Part shown: piece by piece, positions 8,198-16,309 of the stretch
How positions within the stretch are numbered: the first letter of the stretch is position 1
How the letters are laid out: each line of letters begins with the position of its first letter
Assembly: GCA_013203805.1 (NCBI GenBank)
Contig: JABMPH010000310.1
Location: 1 to 35,190 of the forward strand
Source: Bacteroidota bacterium
GTDB lineage: Bacteria > Bacteroidota > Bacteroidia > Bacteroidales > F082
DNA: 35,190 nucleotides
Direction: 5' to 3'
Notes under the pieces: generated by a model
Database searches by the model: none
What the model was told of the DNA's origin: nothing
Seen by the model: only the letters and a program-made list of their open reading frames with translations
Translations under genes and position numbers: made by a program

Positions 8198-9151
8198 ATG
8201 GGTATATTTTCAATATTTTCAAAAAAACAGCAAAAGGAAGACCTGAATAAGGGTTTGGAAAAAACACGGCAGAATGTGTTTAGCAAACTTTCGAAAGCTG
8301 TTATTGGTAAGTCGAAGGTTGATGATGAAGTATTGGATAACTTAGAAGAAGCTCTGGTAATGTCGGATGTTGGTGTTCCTACTACCTTAAAAATTATCGA
8401 GCGAATTGAAAGTAGAGTCGCACGTGATAAGTACCTTGGCGTTGAAGAGTTAAACCAAATACTCAAGGATGAAATTGAACAATTATTACAAGAAAATAAT
8501 ACAAGCGATGGCGAAGACTTTGATTTGCCCATGGGAAGCAAACCATATGTAATTATGGTTGTGGGTGTTAATGGGGTTGGTAAAACTACAACAATAGGCA
8601 AATTAGCTTACAATTTTAAAATGGCTGGTAAACAAGTAGTCTTGGGTGCCGCCGATACATTTAGAGCTGCAGCTGTAAATCAGCTTACAATATGGGCCGA
8701 AAGAGTTGGAGTGCCAATCGTAAGTCAGGGTATGGGTGCCGATCCGGCATCAGTTGCCTATGATACATTAAAATCTGCAATTGCTTCAGATGCCGATGTA
8801 GTGATTATAGATACTGCCGGACGTTTACACAATAAGGTAAATCTTATGAATGAGCTTTCGAAGACAAGTCGTGTGATGAAAAAGTTATTACCTGATGCCC
8901 CTCATGAAATATTGTTAGTGCTTGATGCTTCAACCGGACAAAATGCCATCGAACAGGCAAGGCAGTTTATTGCAGCCACTGAGGTTAATGCAATAGCACT
9001 CACCAAGCTTGATGGAACTGCCAAAGGCGGAGTAGTAATTGGAGTATCTGATCAATTTAAAATCCCGGTAAAATATATTGGCGTTGGTGAAAAGATGGAA
9101 GACCTCCAGATTTTTAATCGCAAAGCTTTTGTTGATAGTTTATTTGCGTAA
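8198..9151 (+). CDS. ftsY: Signal recognition particle receptor FtsY
   Basis: The SRP receptor GTPase docks ribosome-SRP complexes at the inner membrane for co-translational insertion. The 317-residue protein has the helical N domain (about 1-100) and the G domain: GVNGVGKTT P-loop at 123-131, DTFRAAA at 153-159, DTAGR at 205-209 and TKLDG at 269-273. The acidic A domain seen in E. coli is absent; the N-terminus is short and basic (IFSKKQQKEDLNK), as is usual in Bacteroidota. Its place between DUF4295 and rimO is conserved in the phylum. Confidence 0.97.
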   Translation: MGIFSIFSKKQQKEDLNKGLEKTRQNVFSKLSKAVIGKSKVDDEVLDNLEEALVMSDVGVPTTLKIIERIESRVARDKYLGVEELNQILKDEIEQLLQENNTSDGEDFDLPMGSKPYVIMVVGVNGVGKTTTIGKLAYNFKMAGKQVVLGAADTFRAAAVNQLTIWAERVGVPIVSQGMGADPASVAYDTLKSAIASDADVVIIDTAGRLHNKVNLMNELSKTSRVMKKLLPDAPHEILLVLDASTGQNAIEQARQFIAATEVNAIALTKLDGTAKGGVVIGVSDQFKIPVKYIGVGEKMEDLQIFNRKAFVDSLFA

Positions 9152-9270
9152 AATTATTTGGGTCTCATATTCTTATTTTTACTGAGTTCATGGAATTTAT
9201 TAATCCTATGTTTTTTTACTTCAACTAAGATGAATATTTCAGAATATTTTGCAAAATAAAACTAAGTTTT

Positions 9271-9298
9271 AAAGGATCTCTAAACATTCCTTTTTTTT
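9271..9298 (+). terminator. Hairpin with T-run between ftsY and rimO
   Basis: AAAGGA (9271-9276) pairs with TCCTTT (9288-9293) across an 11-base loop, and T continues to 9298. It has terminator form but ends only 13 bases before the rimO ATG, so it would stop ftsY transcripts or attenuate rimO. The stem is just 6 bp and A/T-rich at its base. Confidence 0.35.
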
Positions 9299-9311
9299 AG
9301 ATAGAACAAAG

Positions 9312-10598
9312 ATGAAGAAAAAGATAAATATAATTACACTTGGATGTTCAAAAAATTTAGTGGACTCAGAAGTTCTAATGGGACAATTGAAAGAAAATTA
9401 TTCAATTGCGCATGATTCAAATGAAGATGCTGAGGTAATAGTAATAAATACCTGTGGTTTTATTCATGATGCAAAGGAAGAATCAATAGATACAATACTC
9501 AGGGCGGTTCAGTCAAAAATTGATGGCAACACTAAAAAAGTAATTGTTACCGGCTGTTTATCCGAGAGATATAAAAAAGATCTTTCCGCTGAAATAAAAG
9601 ATGTTGATGGGTTTTTTGGTGTAAACGAACTACCCGAAATACTCAATGCACTTGATACTGATTATAAAAAAGAACTCATTGGTGAACGTCTGATTACTAC
9701 TCCAAAACATTATGCGTATCTTAAAATTTCGGAGGGCTGTAATAGAAATTGTTCATTCTGTGCCATTCCACTAATCAGAGGGAAGCATAAATCAAAATCG
9801 AAAGAAGAAATCATTAAAGAGGTTAATTTTCTTGCCAAGCAGGGGGTAAAAGAAGTTATGCTTATTGCTCAGGATTTAACATGGTATGGAATCGATATCT
9901 ATAATAAGCGTGAATTACCTGATTTGCTGGGAAAGATTTCCAAAGTAGAAGGTATAGAGTGGATAAGACTCCACTATACATATCCGGCAAATTTCCCAAC
10001 TGGTTTGCTTAAAGTAATGCGCGAAAATCCAAAAGTATGTTCATATATGGATATGCCCTTACAGCATATTAGTAGCAGAATACTTCGTTCAATGAAAAGG
10101 GGTCTTGGTGGAGAAAAAACTGAATCTTTAATTGAAAAAATCAAATTTGAAGTCCCAGATATTGCCATACGAACAACTTTAATCGTAGGATATCCAGGTG
10201 AAACTGAGGAGGAGTTCGAAGACCTGATGAGTTTTGTTAAACGTACCAAATTTGAACGACTTGGAGTTTTTACATATTCACCTGAAGAGGATACTGCTGC
10301 CTACAAACTTGAGGATGATGTTCCTGAAGATGTTAAAGAGGATAGACGTGATCGCATTATGATGTTGCAACAAGATATTTCGTATGAGACAAATAGGCAA
10401 CAGGTTGGTAAGGAAATGAGAGTAATTATTGATAAAAAGGAAGGTGATAATTATATCGGACGAACCGAATATGATTCACCAGAGGTTGATAATGAAGTGA
10501 TTATAAGTCCTGGCACCAAAGAACTTATGATTGGGGAGTTCTATAATGTTAGAATTATTGGCTTCGATTTTTTTGATTTAAATGCAGAAATTGCCTAG
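9312..10598 (+). CDS. rimO: Ribosomal protein S12 methylthiotransferase RimO
   Basis: This radical SAM enzyme adds a methylthio group to the conserved Asp of ribosomal protein S12. The N-terminal UPF0004 domain has cluster Cys 12 (TLGCSKNLVDSE), 48 (NTCGF) and 82 (TGCLSE). The radical SAM motif is C143-x3-C147-x2-C150 (EGCNRNCSFC). The C-terminus (about 370-428) is a TRAM-like domain. LGCSKNLVDSE, and IPLIRGKHKSKS after the cluster, are typical of RimO rather than of the tRNA enzyme MiaB. The 428-residue length fits. Confidence 0.96.
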   Translation: MKKKINIITLGCSKNLVDSEVLMGQLKENYSIAHDSNEDAEVIVINTCGFIHDAKEESIDTILRAVQSKIDGNTKKVIVTGCLSERYKKDLSAEIKDVDGFFGVNELPEILNALDTDYKKELIGERLITTPKHYAYLKISEGCNRNCSFCAIPLIRGKHKSKSKEEIIKEVNFLAKQGVKEVMLIAQDLTWYGIDIYNKRELPDLLGKISKVEGIEWIRLHYTYPANFPTGLLKVMRENPKVCSYMDMPLQHISSRILRSMKRGLGGEKTESLIEKIKFEVPDIAIRTTLIVGYPGETEEEFEDLMSFVKRTKFERLGVFTYSPEEDTAAYKLEDDVPEDVKEDRRDRIMMLQQDISYETNRQQVGKEMRVIIDKKEGDNYIGRTEYDSPEVDNEVIISPGTKELMIGEFYNVRIIGFDFFDLNAEIA

Positions 10599-10681
10599 TT
10601 GATTGTAACCATCATATATATAGTCTTTCATACGAAATCGGATAAGTATCCATTAATTTCATTATTTAAACTATGAAAGTG

Positions 10682-10696
10682 GGTATTAATTATACC
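10682..10696. promoter_or_regulatory. Dyad GGTAT-N5-ATACC upstream of the sigma-54 promoter
   Basis: GGTATTAATTATACC has perfect 5-bp inverted arms. It lies about 80-94 bases upstream of the predicted start of the small RNA, the distance range where sigma-54 activators (bacterial enhancer-binding proteins) often bind. A second, looser inverted pair, CTTTCATA (10625-10632) and TATGAAAG (10672-10679), flanks it. Binding is inferred only from shape and place. Confidence 0.3.
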
Positions 10697-10748
10697 GCCT
10701 TATTACTCCCTATTTTATAATACTTTTTGAATCAATTATTTAAAATAT

Positions 10749-10764
10749 TTGGCACACGAATTGC
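10749..10764 (+). promoter_or_regulatory. Sigma-54 (RpoN) promoter of the intergenic small RNA
   Basis: TTGGCACACGAATTGC matches the sigma-54 consensus TGGCAC-N5-TTGC with no mismatch in the fixed bases, and the GG and GC dinucleotides have the required spacing. The expected transcription start is near 10776. There is no coding sequence between this start and the strong terminator that ends near 10870. Confidence 0.75.
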
Positions 10765-10775
10765 CAAGCAAATAG

Positions 10776-10870
10776 TTCATACAATTAAACAAAAGAGCTA
10801 ATTGTAATTGAAAATTTGGTTTTGGTTGATTCAGGCCGGGGGAGTCCTTCTTTCCGGCCTGTTCTTTTTT
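10776..10870 (+). ncRNA. Candidate sigma-54-dependent small RNA (about 95 nt)
   Basis: The predicted transcript runs from the start set by the sigma-54 box to a terminator. It opens with a 7-bp hairpin, ACAATTA (10781-10787) with TAATTGT (10799-10805). A single-stranded, U/G-rich linker follows (about 10806-10831, with GGTTTTGGTTG), and the RNA ends in a very stable GC-rich stem. No ATG lies within it, and no ribosome-binding layout is visible. This modular form of 5' stem, open seed-like linker and terminator stem is typical of trans-acting regulatory RNAs. I do not recognise a named family. It could alternatively be a terminated leader of the MORN gene at 10974, but that gene has its own -7 box after the terminator. 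Confidence 0.6.
10832..10870 (+). terminator. Strong intrinsic terminator of the small RNA
   Basis: CAGGCCGG (10832-10839) and CCGGCCTG (10854-10861) are perfect inverted arms with a loop that may close further by G-U pairs, followed by TTCTTTTTT. The G/C-rich stem stands out sharply from the AT-rich surroundings. Confidence 0.85.
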
Positions 10871-10945
10871 ATTCAATCAATAAATACGAGATCTAGAATA
10901 CTTTGATCCTCTTCCCTAATTATAGGTAATTTGGACATATTACGA

Positions 10946-10953
10946 TACCTTTG
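10946..10953 (+). promoter_or_regulatory. Bacteroidota -7 box (TACCTTTG) for the MORN-repeat gene
   Basis: TACCTTTG fits TAnnTTTG and ends 20 bases before the ATG at 10974, implying a short leader. The only nearby TTG (10931-10933) is 12 bases upstream, too close for a standard -33 element. Confidence 0.45.
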
Positions 10954-10973
10954 CAATTATCAAATTTACTTTT

Positions 10974-11714
10974 ATGAAAAAAATATTTGCAACTGCCTTA
11001 CTTTGCCTGAGTATGATAATCATAATCGCTCAGGAATCATCTAATGAAAATGATTCAATACCCGATGGCCCTTTTTTTGAACAACAAGGAAAAATGTCGG
11101 TATCAGGACACTATTTGAACAATCAAAAAACCGGAAACTGGATAACCTATTTCGATTCTGGTCAGATAAATATTGTTGAGAATTATAAAAATGGAAAAAA
11201 AAATGGTCTTTACCTCAAAATTAGCAAAAGAGGATATATTGAAGAACAATCCGAATACCTAAATGATAGCCTGTCGGGGAAGAAAATAGATTTCAGTATT
11301 GGAGGAAAAACTAAGTTGGTAGAGAATTATAAAGGTGGAGAATTGGAAGGGCTAAGAACCGTATATTACGATAGAGGAACTGTGCAGGAAGAAAGTAGTT
11401 ACACCAATGGTGTTAAAAATGGTGTTGCAAAATGGTTTAATTCCGAAGCAAAGGTGATTGCTGAATACAACTATAAAAATGGCGAATTTGACGGTTGGCA
11501 AAGGACATATTATAGCAACGATTCCATACGAAGTGAGCAATTATATGAAAATGGAATTAGTATTGATGAATACAAGGAGTACTTTGAAAATGGAAAAGTA
11601 AAAAAAGAAGGTGTCTACAAAAATGGTCTAAAATCAGGGAAATGGTTTGAATACAATGAGGATGGAAAGTTAATTGAAACAATCAAATTCAAAAAAGGTG
11701 AGACTGTTAAATGA
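10974..11714 (+). CDS. Secreted MORN_2-repeat (YwqK-like) protein
   Basis: This 246-residue protein has a signal peptide (MKKIFATALLCLSMIIIIAQ), so it is exported to the periplasm or outer membrane. From about residue 35 to the end it is a run of roughly 20-24-residue repeats of the type YxNGxxxGxWxxYxxxG: GNWITYFDSGQ, NGLYLKISKRG, NGVAKWFNSE, DGWQRTYYSND, SGKWFEYNEDGK. These are MORN_2 repeats that stack as beta-hairpins. Related proteins are often labelled YwqK-family antitoxins, but no toxin lies next to it and export argues against that role. The TGA stop overlaps the ATG of the following thioesterase (ATGA), so the two are translationally coupled. Confidence 0.8.
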   Translation: MKKIFATALLCLSMIIIIAQESSNENDSIPDGPFFEQQGKMSVSGHYLNNQKTGNWITYFDSGQINIVENYKNGKKNGLYLKISKRGYIEEQSEYLNDSLSGKKIDFSIGGKTKLVENYKGGELEGLRTVYYDRGTVQEESSYTNGVKNGVAKWFNSEAKVIAEYNYKNGEFDGWQRTYYSNDSIRSEQLYENGISIDEYKEYFENGKVKKEGVYKNGLKSGKWFEYNEDGKLIETIKFKKGETVK

Positions 11715-12193
11715 AAAAGATACTCAATCCTTATCCCAAATACGAAGGTTACAACTGTTTTGGATGTTCTCCAAAAAATGATCATGGTCTTAAAATGGAA
11801 TTCTTTGAGGATGGTGATTATATAATTTGTGACTGGAAGCCAGTTGGCTTTTTACAAGGTTATCATAATGTATTACATGGAGGTATTCAGGCTACATTAA
11901 TGGATGAAATCGGTTCATGGTTTATTCAGATAAAGCTTAAAACTGCCGGGGTTACATCGAATATGAATGTTCGTTATTTGAATCCTGTTTCTATTGTGAA
12001 AGGCAATATCAAACTAAGAGCCTCACTTATACAAAAACGAAGAAACCTTATTGATGTACTTATTGAGTTATTCGATTCAAATGAAAAGCTTTGTGCAAAG
12101 GGTGAGATAACTTACTTTACCTTTTCTCAGGATATTGCCAAAAAGGAACTTTATTATCCAAATTTTGAGGAATTTTTTGATAAAGAAGAGTAG
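11711..12193 (+). CDS. PaaI-type hotdog-fold thioesterase
   Basis: A 160-residue single hotdog-domain protein. CFGCSPKNDHGLKMEF near the N-terminus and HGGIQATLMDEIGSWF in the middle match the conserved substrate loop and catalytic helix of PaaI-like acyl-CoA thioesterases, with the Asp/Glu of MDE as the likely catalytic acid. The acyl substrate cannot be told from sequence. Its ATG overlaps the stop of the MORN gene by four bases, and its TAG is one base from the end of the convergent KamA-like gene. Confidence 0.85.
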   Translation: MKKILNPYPKYEGYNCFGCSPKNDHGLKMEFFEDGDYIICDWKPVGFLQGYHNVLHGGIQATLMDEIGSWFIQIKLKTAGVTSNMNVRYLNPVSIVKGNIKLRASLIQKRRNLIDVLIELFDSNEKLCAKGEITYFTFSQDIAKKELYYPNFEEFFDKEE

Positions 12194-12194
12194 A

Positions 12195-14387
12195 TTAGTT
12201 CTCCACTGGTTCTTGATAATTTTTTAGAAGAGAGGTAATCTCATAGTCATATTCTGGATAATTAAAAAGCTGAGGACGATCTTCAGTTTCGCTCGAGGAA
12301 TAACCCCATATTGTTGAATAATCACTTATATTTTCGCCCATGTTCTCCATCTGTTTTAAATATGCGGCAATGGATTTTGACTCAATAATAACCACCTTTT
12401 TCATCTTGTCAATAACAGGGCTGTGTGTTCGTTTAAAGTCATGTTCAAACTCAAGGATTCGTCTGCCATCATTTGTTATGCCTATTGTGTTATAACTCAT
12501 GCTTTTCCCTATTCCGGGAAGATTAAGCATATTTCTGTCTGTTGATAGAAATGGTAATTCGTAGGTTTTTCTTAGTTCTGTGATTTTTTTGTGAATATTT
12601 TCAATATCATTATCTAGTTTACCTATTTCTTGTGATAGTTTATTGTCTAGTTTTCCAATAATTTTTTCTTCAACTTTTTCTTGTGCCGACCTTTCACTGG
12701 TTGCAAAGTTGTGATAGTTTTCCATATATCCCTTAACGGAAAAGGTGTAATATGAAATTACCCCAATATCATTAAGTACTTTACGGAGTTTATTTGTATG
12801 TCCTCTCCGCGAGGCAGCAGCGGTAAAAACAGTTTGGTTTGTAACCAGCCATCCAGCAGAAATTAGTCGTGCAACTGCTCTCTTCATATCAGGTGTTATT
12901 TCCATTGCTGATTGAACATGTATTTGAATTATAAATTTATTTATCCCAATTCCAGATGCCTTATTTTTAAAGTCAGCAAGAATTTTAGTAAACTCTTTTG
13001 TAATACGTTGCGGGAGATAGGCAGGTAATCTGGTGCCTAATCTTACTCGTGCTATTTCGGCGTATTTTTCTCCATCTTTGCGGCTTAAATTGGCATCTCT
13101 TTTTCTTATTGCCATATTGTAGACTCCGTCAAGTATTTGATTGAGAGATTCTTTTGTGTTCATAAAAGAGTCACCTCCAGTAATAAGTATATCACGTAGT
13201 TGGGGATCTTCCTCAAAATACTTGAGCAGAATAGCCATCTTTTTTTTCCATGAAATTCTCGGGCTAAGTTTATCAAGGTTAAAATTAAGATGACCACTTT
13301 GGAAATCATACATTCGCTGGCAAGAAACACATAATCCACCACAAGCTCTTCCTCGAGTTTCTGGAATAAAAATTGCAACCTCGGGATAGCGTCGATGAAC
13401 ATTATTGTATTCGGGTAACATCCAACCCGCAGCATTTGGTTTTCCTAACTCTACAATATCTTCTTTTTCCCATGCGTGGATATTACCAAACTCCTCAACT
13501 AATTCACGACTATGGAATATGTAATCACGCAGTGTACGGTCGGATCCAGTTTTACCAAACTTAATATTCACGTCAATTAACGATAAGTAATATGGATTAA
13601 TAAAAAAGGGAATTCCAGCTTTGTATGCGTCGTTTAGAATTTTGAGCTTTGTAGGGCGAAGCGAATAATCCAACATCTTGTTTAGACGTTCTGGTGTTCG
13701 AACTGCAAATCTTAAATGAAAGTAGTAATCGTTCCACCAACTGCTGGCTCTAGTGTATTTTTCATCTTCCGTCATTCCCTCATCAAAAAAGAACCTCTCA
13801 CTAACTTGTTCACCACTGTCAATTTCGCCAATTATAACTTTGATTATTCTTTCTTTGTTTTCTTTTCTTGTTTCAACAACTGATTCAGAAAGACCAGATG
13901 GATATTTCGACATCCAAGATTTTATTTTTAGTTCAGAAGGTAGTTTCTGCCTAAGTCGTCCGTTAATTTGGCGAAATAGATAAAGCATATCCAAAAAGAA
14001 ATCTTTATTACAGTCACCTTTTCCATATTTAACAGCATTATATAGGTTACGTATGGGAGTGCTTTTTATCTGTTCATTTTTCCTATTTGGATCTGTGTAC
14101 GAAGCTCCTTCAAATAGTACGTAGTTTAGTAATCTTATCACGGCAATATCAACCCATGAAAGATTGTCTATTGAGGTTTCCTTTTTATTGTAGAAGTAAT
14201 TTTTGGTTTCCGGATTGTTCTCTTGATATAGGTTCAGTTTATTCTTTAGAACCAATAAAGCTTCCTCATAATTATCAGATTTTGAAATAATATCTTTTAT
14301 ATCAGGGTTTTCATCGAGTATTATTTTTACAGTTTTTAAGGAACGAAGGGTTAAAGCTTGTTTATCGGTAAAGTTTGTTGAATTCAT
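12195..14387 (-). CDS. Large KamA-family (lysine 2,3-aminomutase-like) radical SAM protein
   Basis: This 730-residue protein has a central radical SAM region with the cluster motif C349-x3-C353-x2-C356 (GRACGGLCVSC), then LITGGDSF, RVRLGTRLP and IIQIHVQSAMEIT. The last equals the THVNHPNEIT stretch of lysine 2,3-aminomutase. LPGIGKS around Lys628 sits where KamA has its PLP-binding PGGGGK, so Lys628 is the candidate PLP lysine. It is much longer than classic KamA (about 416 residues): about 330 residues precede the cluster, and a charged probable coiled coil (about 565-612) separates the barrel from the PLP loop. The family is known; the substrate is not, and lysine cannot be assumed. No lysine fermentation genes (kamDE, kdd, kal) lie nearby. 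Confidence 0.85.
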   Translation of the reverse strand: MNSTNFTDKQALTLRSLKTVKIILDENPDIKDIISKSDNYEEALLVLKNKLNLYQENNPETKNYFYNKKETSIDNLSWVDIAVIRLLNYVLFEGASYTDPNRKNEQIKSTPIRNLYNAVKYGKGDCNKDFFLDMLYLFRQINGRLRQKLPSELKIKSWMSKYPSGLSESVVETRKENKERIIKVIIGEIDSGEQVSERFFFDEGMTEDEKYTRASSWWNDYYFHLRFAVRTPERLNKMLDYSLRPTKLKILNDAYKAGIPFFINPYYLSLIDVNIKFGKTGSDRTLRDYIFHSRELVEEFGNIHAWEKEDIVELGKPNAAGWMLPEYNNVHRRYPEVAIFIPETRGRACGGLCVSCQRMYDFQSGHLNFNLDKLSPRISWKKKMAILLKYFEEDPQLRDILITGGDSFMNTKESLNQILDGVYNMAIRKRDANLSRKDGEKYAEIARVRLGTRLPAYLPQRITKEFTKILADFKNKASGIGINKFIIQIHVQSAMEITPDMKRAVARLISAGWLVTNQTVFTAAASRRGHTNKLRKVLNDIGVISYYTFSVKGYMENYHNFATSERSAQEKVEEKIIGKLDNKLSQEIGKLDNDIENIHKKITELRKTYELPFLSTDRNMLNLPGIGKSMSYNTIGITNDGRRILEFEHDFKRTHSPVIDKMKKVVIIESKSIAAYLKQMENMGENISDYSTIWGYSSSETEDRPQLFNYPEYDYEITSLLKNYQEPVEN

Positions 14388-14510
14388 ATTTGAATTTCAA
14401 TTAATAGTTTTTTTTTGAATGAAGTGGATTTATTACAAAATTAACCAAAAACAGGAGAAACACAAGTTACACACGTTTGATAATACTAGAATTTGGAATG
14501 AATAAAATCA

Positions 14511-14518
14511 TATTTTTG
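14511..14518 (+). promoter_or_regulatory. Bacteroidota -7 box (TATTTTTG) for the OsmC-like gene
   Basis: TATTTTTG matches TAnnTTTG and ends 16 bases before the ATG at 14535. TTTG at 14492-14495 is a possible -33 element, but the 15-base gap is shorter than usual. Confidence 0.5.
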
Positions 14519-14534
14519 CACAAAATATATTGAT

Positions 14535-14951
14535 ATGCAAAATAAAGTAAACGTTGCCTGGACAGGTAATATGGCTTTTGAGGCCGAAGTAAATGATTTT
14601 AAAATTAAACTTGATGCTGATGAACGAGTTGGTGGACAAAACACAGGCCCGCGCCCAAAGGCGTTAACGCTTGTTTCGCTTGGTGGTTGTACAGGGATGG
14701 ATGTGGTTTCAATTCTGGCAAAAATGCGAGTCGTTCCTGATTATTTTAATGTTGAAATTACAGGTGAATTAACCGAAGAGCATCCAAAGATTTATGATAA
14801 AATTCATGTGGTTTACACCTTTCGAGGTAAAGATCTTCCATTGGCTAAACTCGAAAAAGCAGTAAGTTTTTCTCAGGATAAGTATTGTGGTGTAAATGCA
14901 ATGCTTAGTAAATCAGCTGTGGTTACAAATGAGATTGTAATTGAAGAATAG
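14535..14951 (+). CDS. OsmC/Ohr family protein
   Basis: A 138-residue OsmC-fold protein, a family of cysteine-based peroxidases that reduce organic hydroperoxides. Both expected cysteines are present: C52 in SLGGCTGMD and C118 in DKYCGVNAML. The spacing and the short N-terminus fit the YhfA-like OsmC subgroup rather than true Ohr. It is convergent with the RhlE gene (17 bases between) and has its own -7 box, so it is probably monocistronic. Confidence 0.9.
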   Translation: MQNKVNVAWTGNMAFEAEVNDFKIKLDADERVGGQNTGPRPKALTLVSLGGCTGMDVVSILAKMRVVPDYFNVEITGELTEEHPKIYDKIHVVYTFRGKDLPLAKLEKAVSFSQDKYCGVNAMLSKSAVVTNEIVIEE

Positions 14952-14968
14952 AGTTGAGTAAGAATTTC

Positions 14969-16234
14969 CTATTTTTTTCTTTTTGCTTGCCTAGTGGCAC
15001 GACTCTTTGTTTTCTTCTTCTTTAAGTTTTCGAGTTCCTCTGTTTGTTTTATCAGAGTTTTCCAATCATCTTTGGTTTCGGACGAAAAATCCAATGTTTC
15101 AAGGTATTCGTTTTTGGATATTTCTAGAGCATTAATTTTTTTATCAAGGAACTGTTCTATTTCTTCAAGAATTTCTTTTTCACCGACACTACAAAAGGAA
15201 ATAGCCTGTCCTTTTTTAGAAGCCCGGCCAGTCCTGCCAACCCTGTGTACATAGTTCTCAGTTTGTTCAGGGAGGTCATAATTTATTACAAAATCAACAT
15301 CTGGGATATCAATTCCACGGGCACTAACATCGGTAGCGATAAGTACATTGTTAGAGCCGGATTTAAAGGCATTTAGTGCAATAAAACGGTCTTCCTGATC
15401 TTTACCTCCGTGGATTGTATTACTCGCAATATTAACCCTTTCAAGAGCCTTCATAACTCTTTCCGCCCTGATCTTTGTTCTAACAAAAACAAGTATTTTG
15501 TTATCGGGGTAAGTATTAATTATACGTTCTAAAAAAAACCTTTTATCATCCATCTCAATGAATGCAACTGCATGCTCAATGTTTTTTGCAACTGGATCGT
15601 TTGGAGATATTTGTATTCTTATTGGGTTGTTAACAAGTGAGTAGGCAAGTTTTTTAATTTCTTTGTCGATGGTTGCTGAAAAGAATAACGTTTGATGCTT
15701 TTTAGGTAAAAACCTTTTTATATCATTGATATCCTTTATAAAACCAAGGTCAAGCATATGATCTGCTTCATCCAGAATGAGAACCTTAACTTTATTTAAA
15801 AAAATATGTTTTTGGCTAACTAAATCAAACATTCTGCCCGGTGTGGCAATAAGTATATCAACTCCCTGTTTTAATTGTTTTATTTGAGGATCCTGATCAA
15901 CTCCACCATAAACGGTTAATGAAACCACATTAGTATATTTCCCAATCTCCTTAAAAACATCTGTAATTTGAATTGCTAATTCACGTGTTGGAACCAGCAC
16001 TACACATTGAATACCACCATCTTCATTTGTACTCTTCTGTTGATTTATCAAATGAATAACCGGAATAGCAAATGCTGCTGTCTTACCCGTTCCTGTCTGT
16101 GCAATGGCAAGCACATCCTCACCCTTCAAAACCGGAGGAATAGCTTTATATTGAATATCGGTTGGCCTTTTAAACTCGAGTTCTTTCAGACTTCTTTTTA
16201 TTTCAGGAGATATTCTATAATCTTCAAACTTCAT
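14969..16234 (-). CDS. rhlE: DEAD-box RNA helicase, RhlE type
   Basis: An ATP-dependent RNA helicase probably acting in ribosome assembly or RNA turnover. All core motifs are seen: PTDIQYKAIP (Q motif), AQTGTGKT 45-52, PTREL 82-86, TPGR 131-134, DEAD 155-158, SAT 186-188, then ATDVSARGIDIP and HRVGRTGRA in the second RecA domain. The C-terminal tail is short and basic (KKKKTKSRATRQAKRKK), as in RhlE. The 421-residue length is normal. The exact paralogue name is less certain than the family, since Bacteroidota carry several. Confidence 0.9.
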   Translation of the reverse strand: MKFEDYRISPEIKRSLKELEFKRPTDIQYKAIPPVLKGEDVLAIAQTGTGKTAAFAIPVIHLINQQKSTNEDGGIQCVVLVPTRELAIQITDVFKEIGKYTNVVSLTVYGGVDQDPQIKQLKQGVDILIATPGRMFDLVSQKHIFLNKVKVLILDEADHMLDLGFIKDINDIKRFLPKKHQTLFFSATIDKEIKKLAYSLVNNPIRIQISPNDPVAKNIEHAVAFIEMDDKRFFLERIINTYPDNKILVFVRTKIRAERVMKALERVNIASNTIHGGKDQEDRFIALNAFKSGSNNVLIATDVSARGIDIPDVDFVINYDLPEQTENYVHRVGRTGRASKKGQAISFCSVGEKEILEEIEQFLDKKINALEISKNEYLETLDFSSETKDDWKTLIKQTEELENLKKKKTKSRATRQAKRKK

Positions 16235-16309
16235 TAATTTGTCTTTATTGGTAAGCTGAAAGTTGTGGTATACTTAAACTTAAATAAATCGCTAATTATA
16301 ATTGGAGTA

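Noticed and set aside
10974-11714. YwqK-type toxin-antitoxin system
   Set aside because: The protein has a signal peptide and no toxin-like neighbour; the repeat similarity alone does not support a toxin-antitoxin call.
14991-15006. TGGCACG in the rhlE region as a sigma-54 site
   Set aside because: No GC dinucleotide at the required spacing, and it lies inside a coding sequence.
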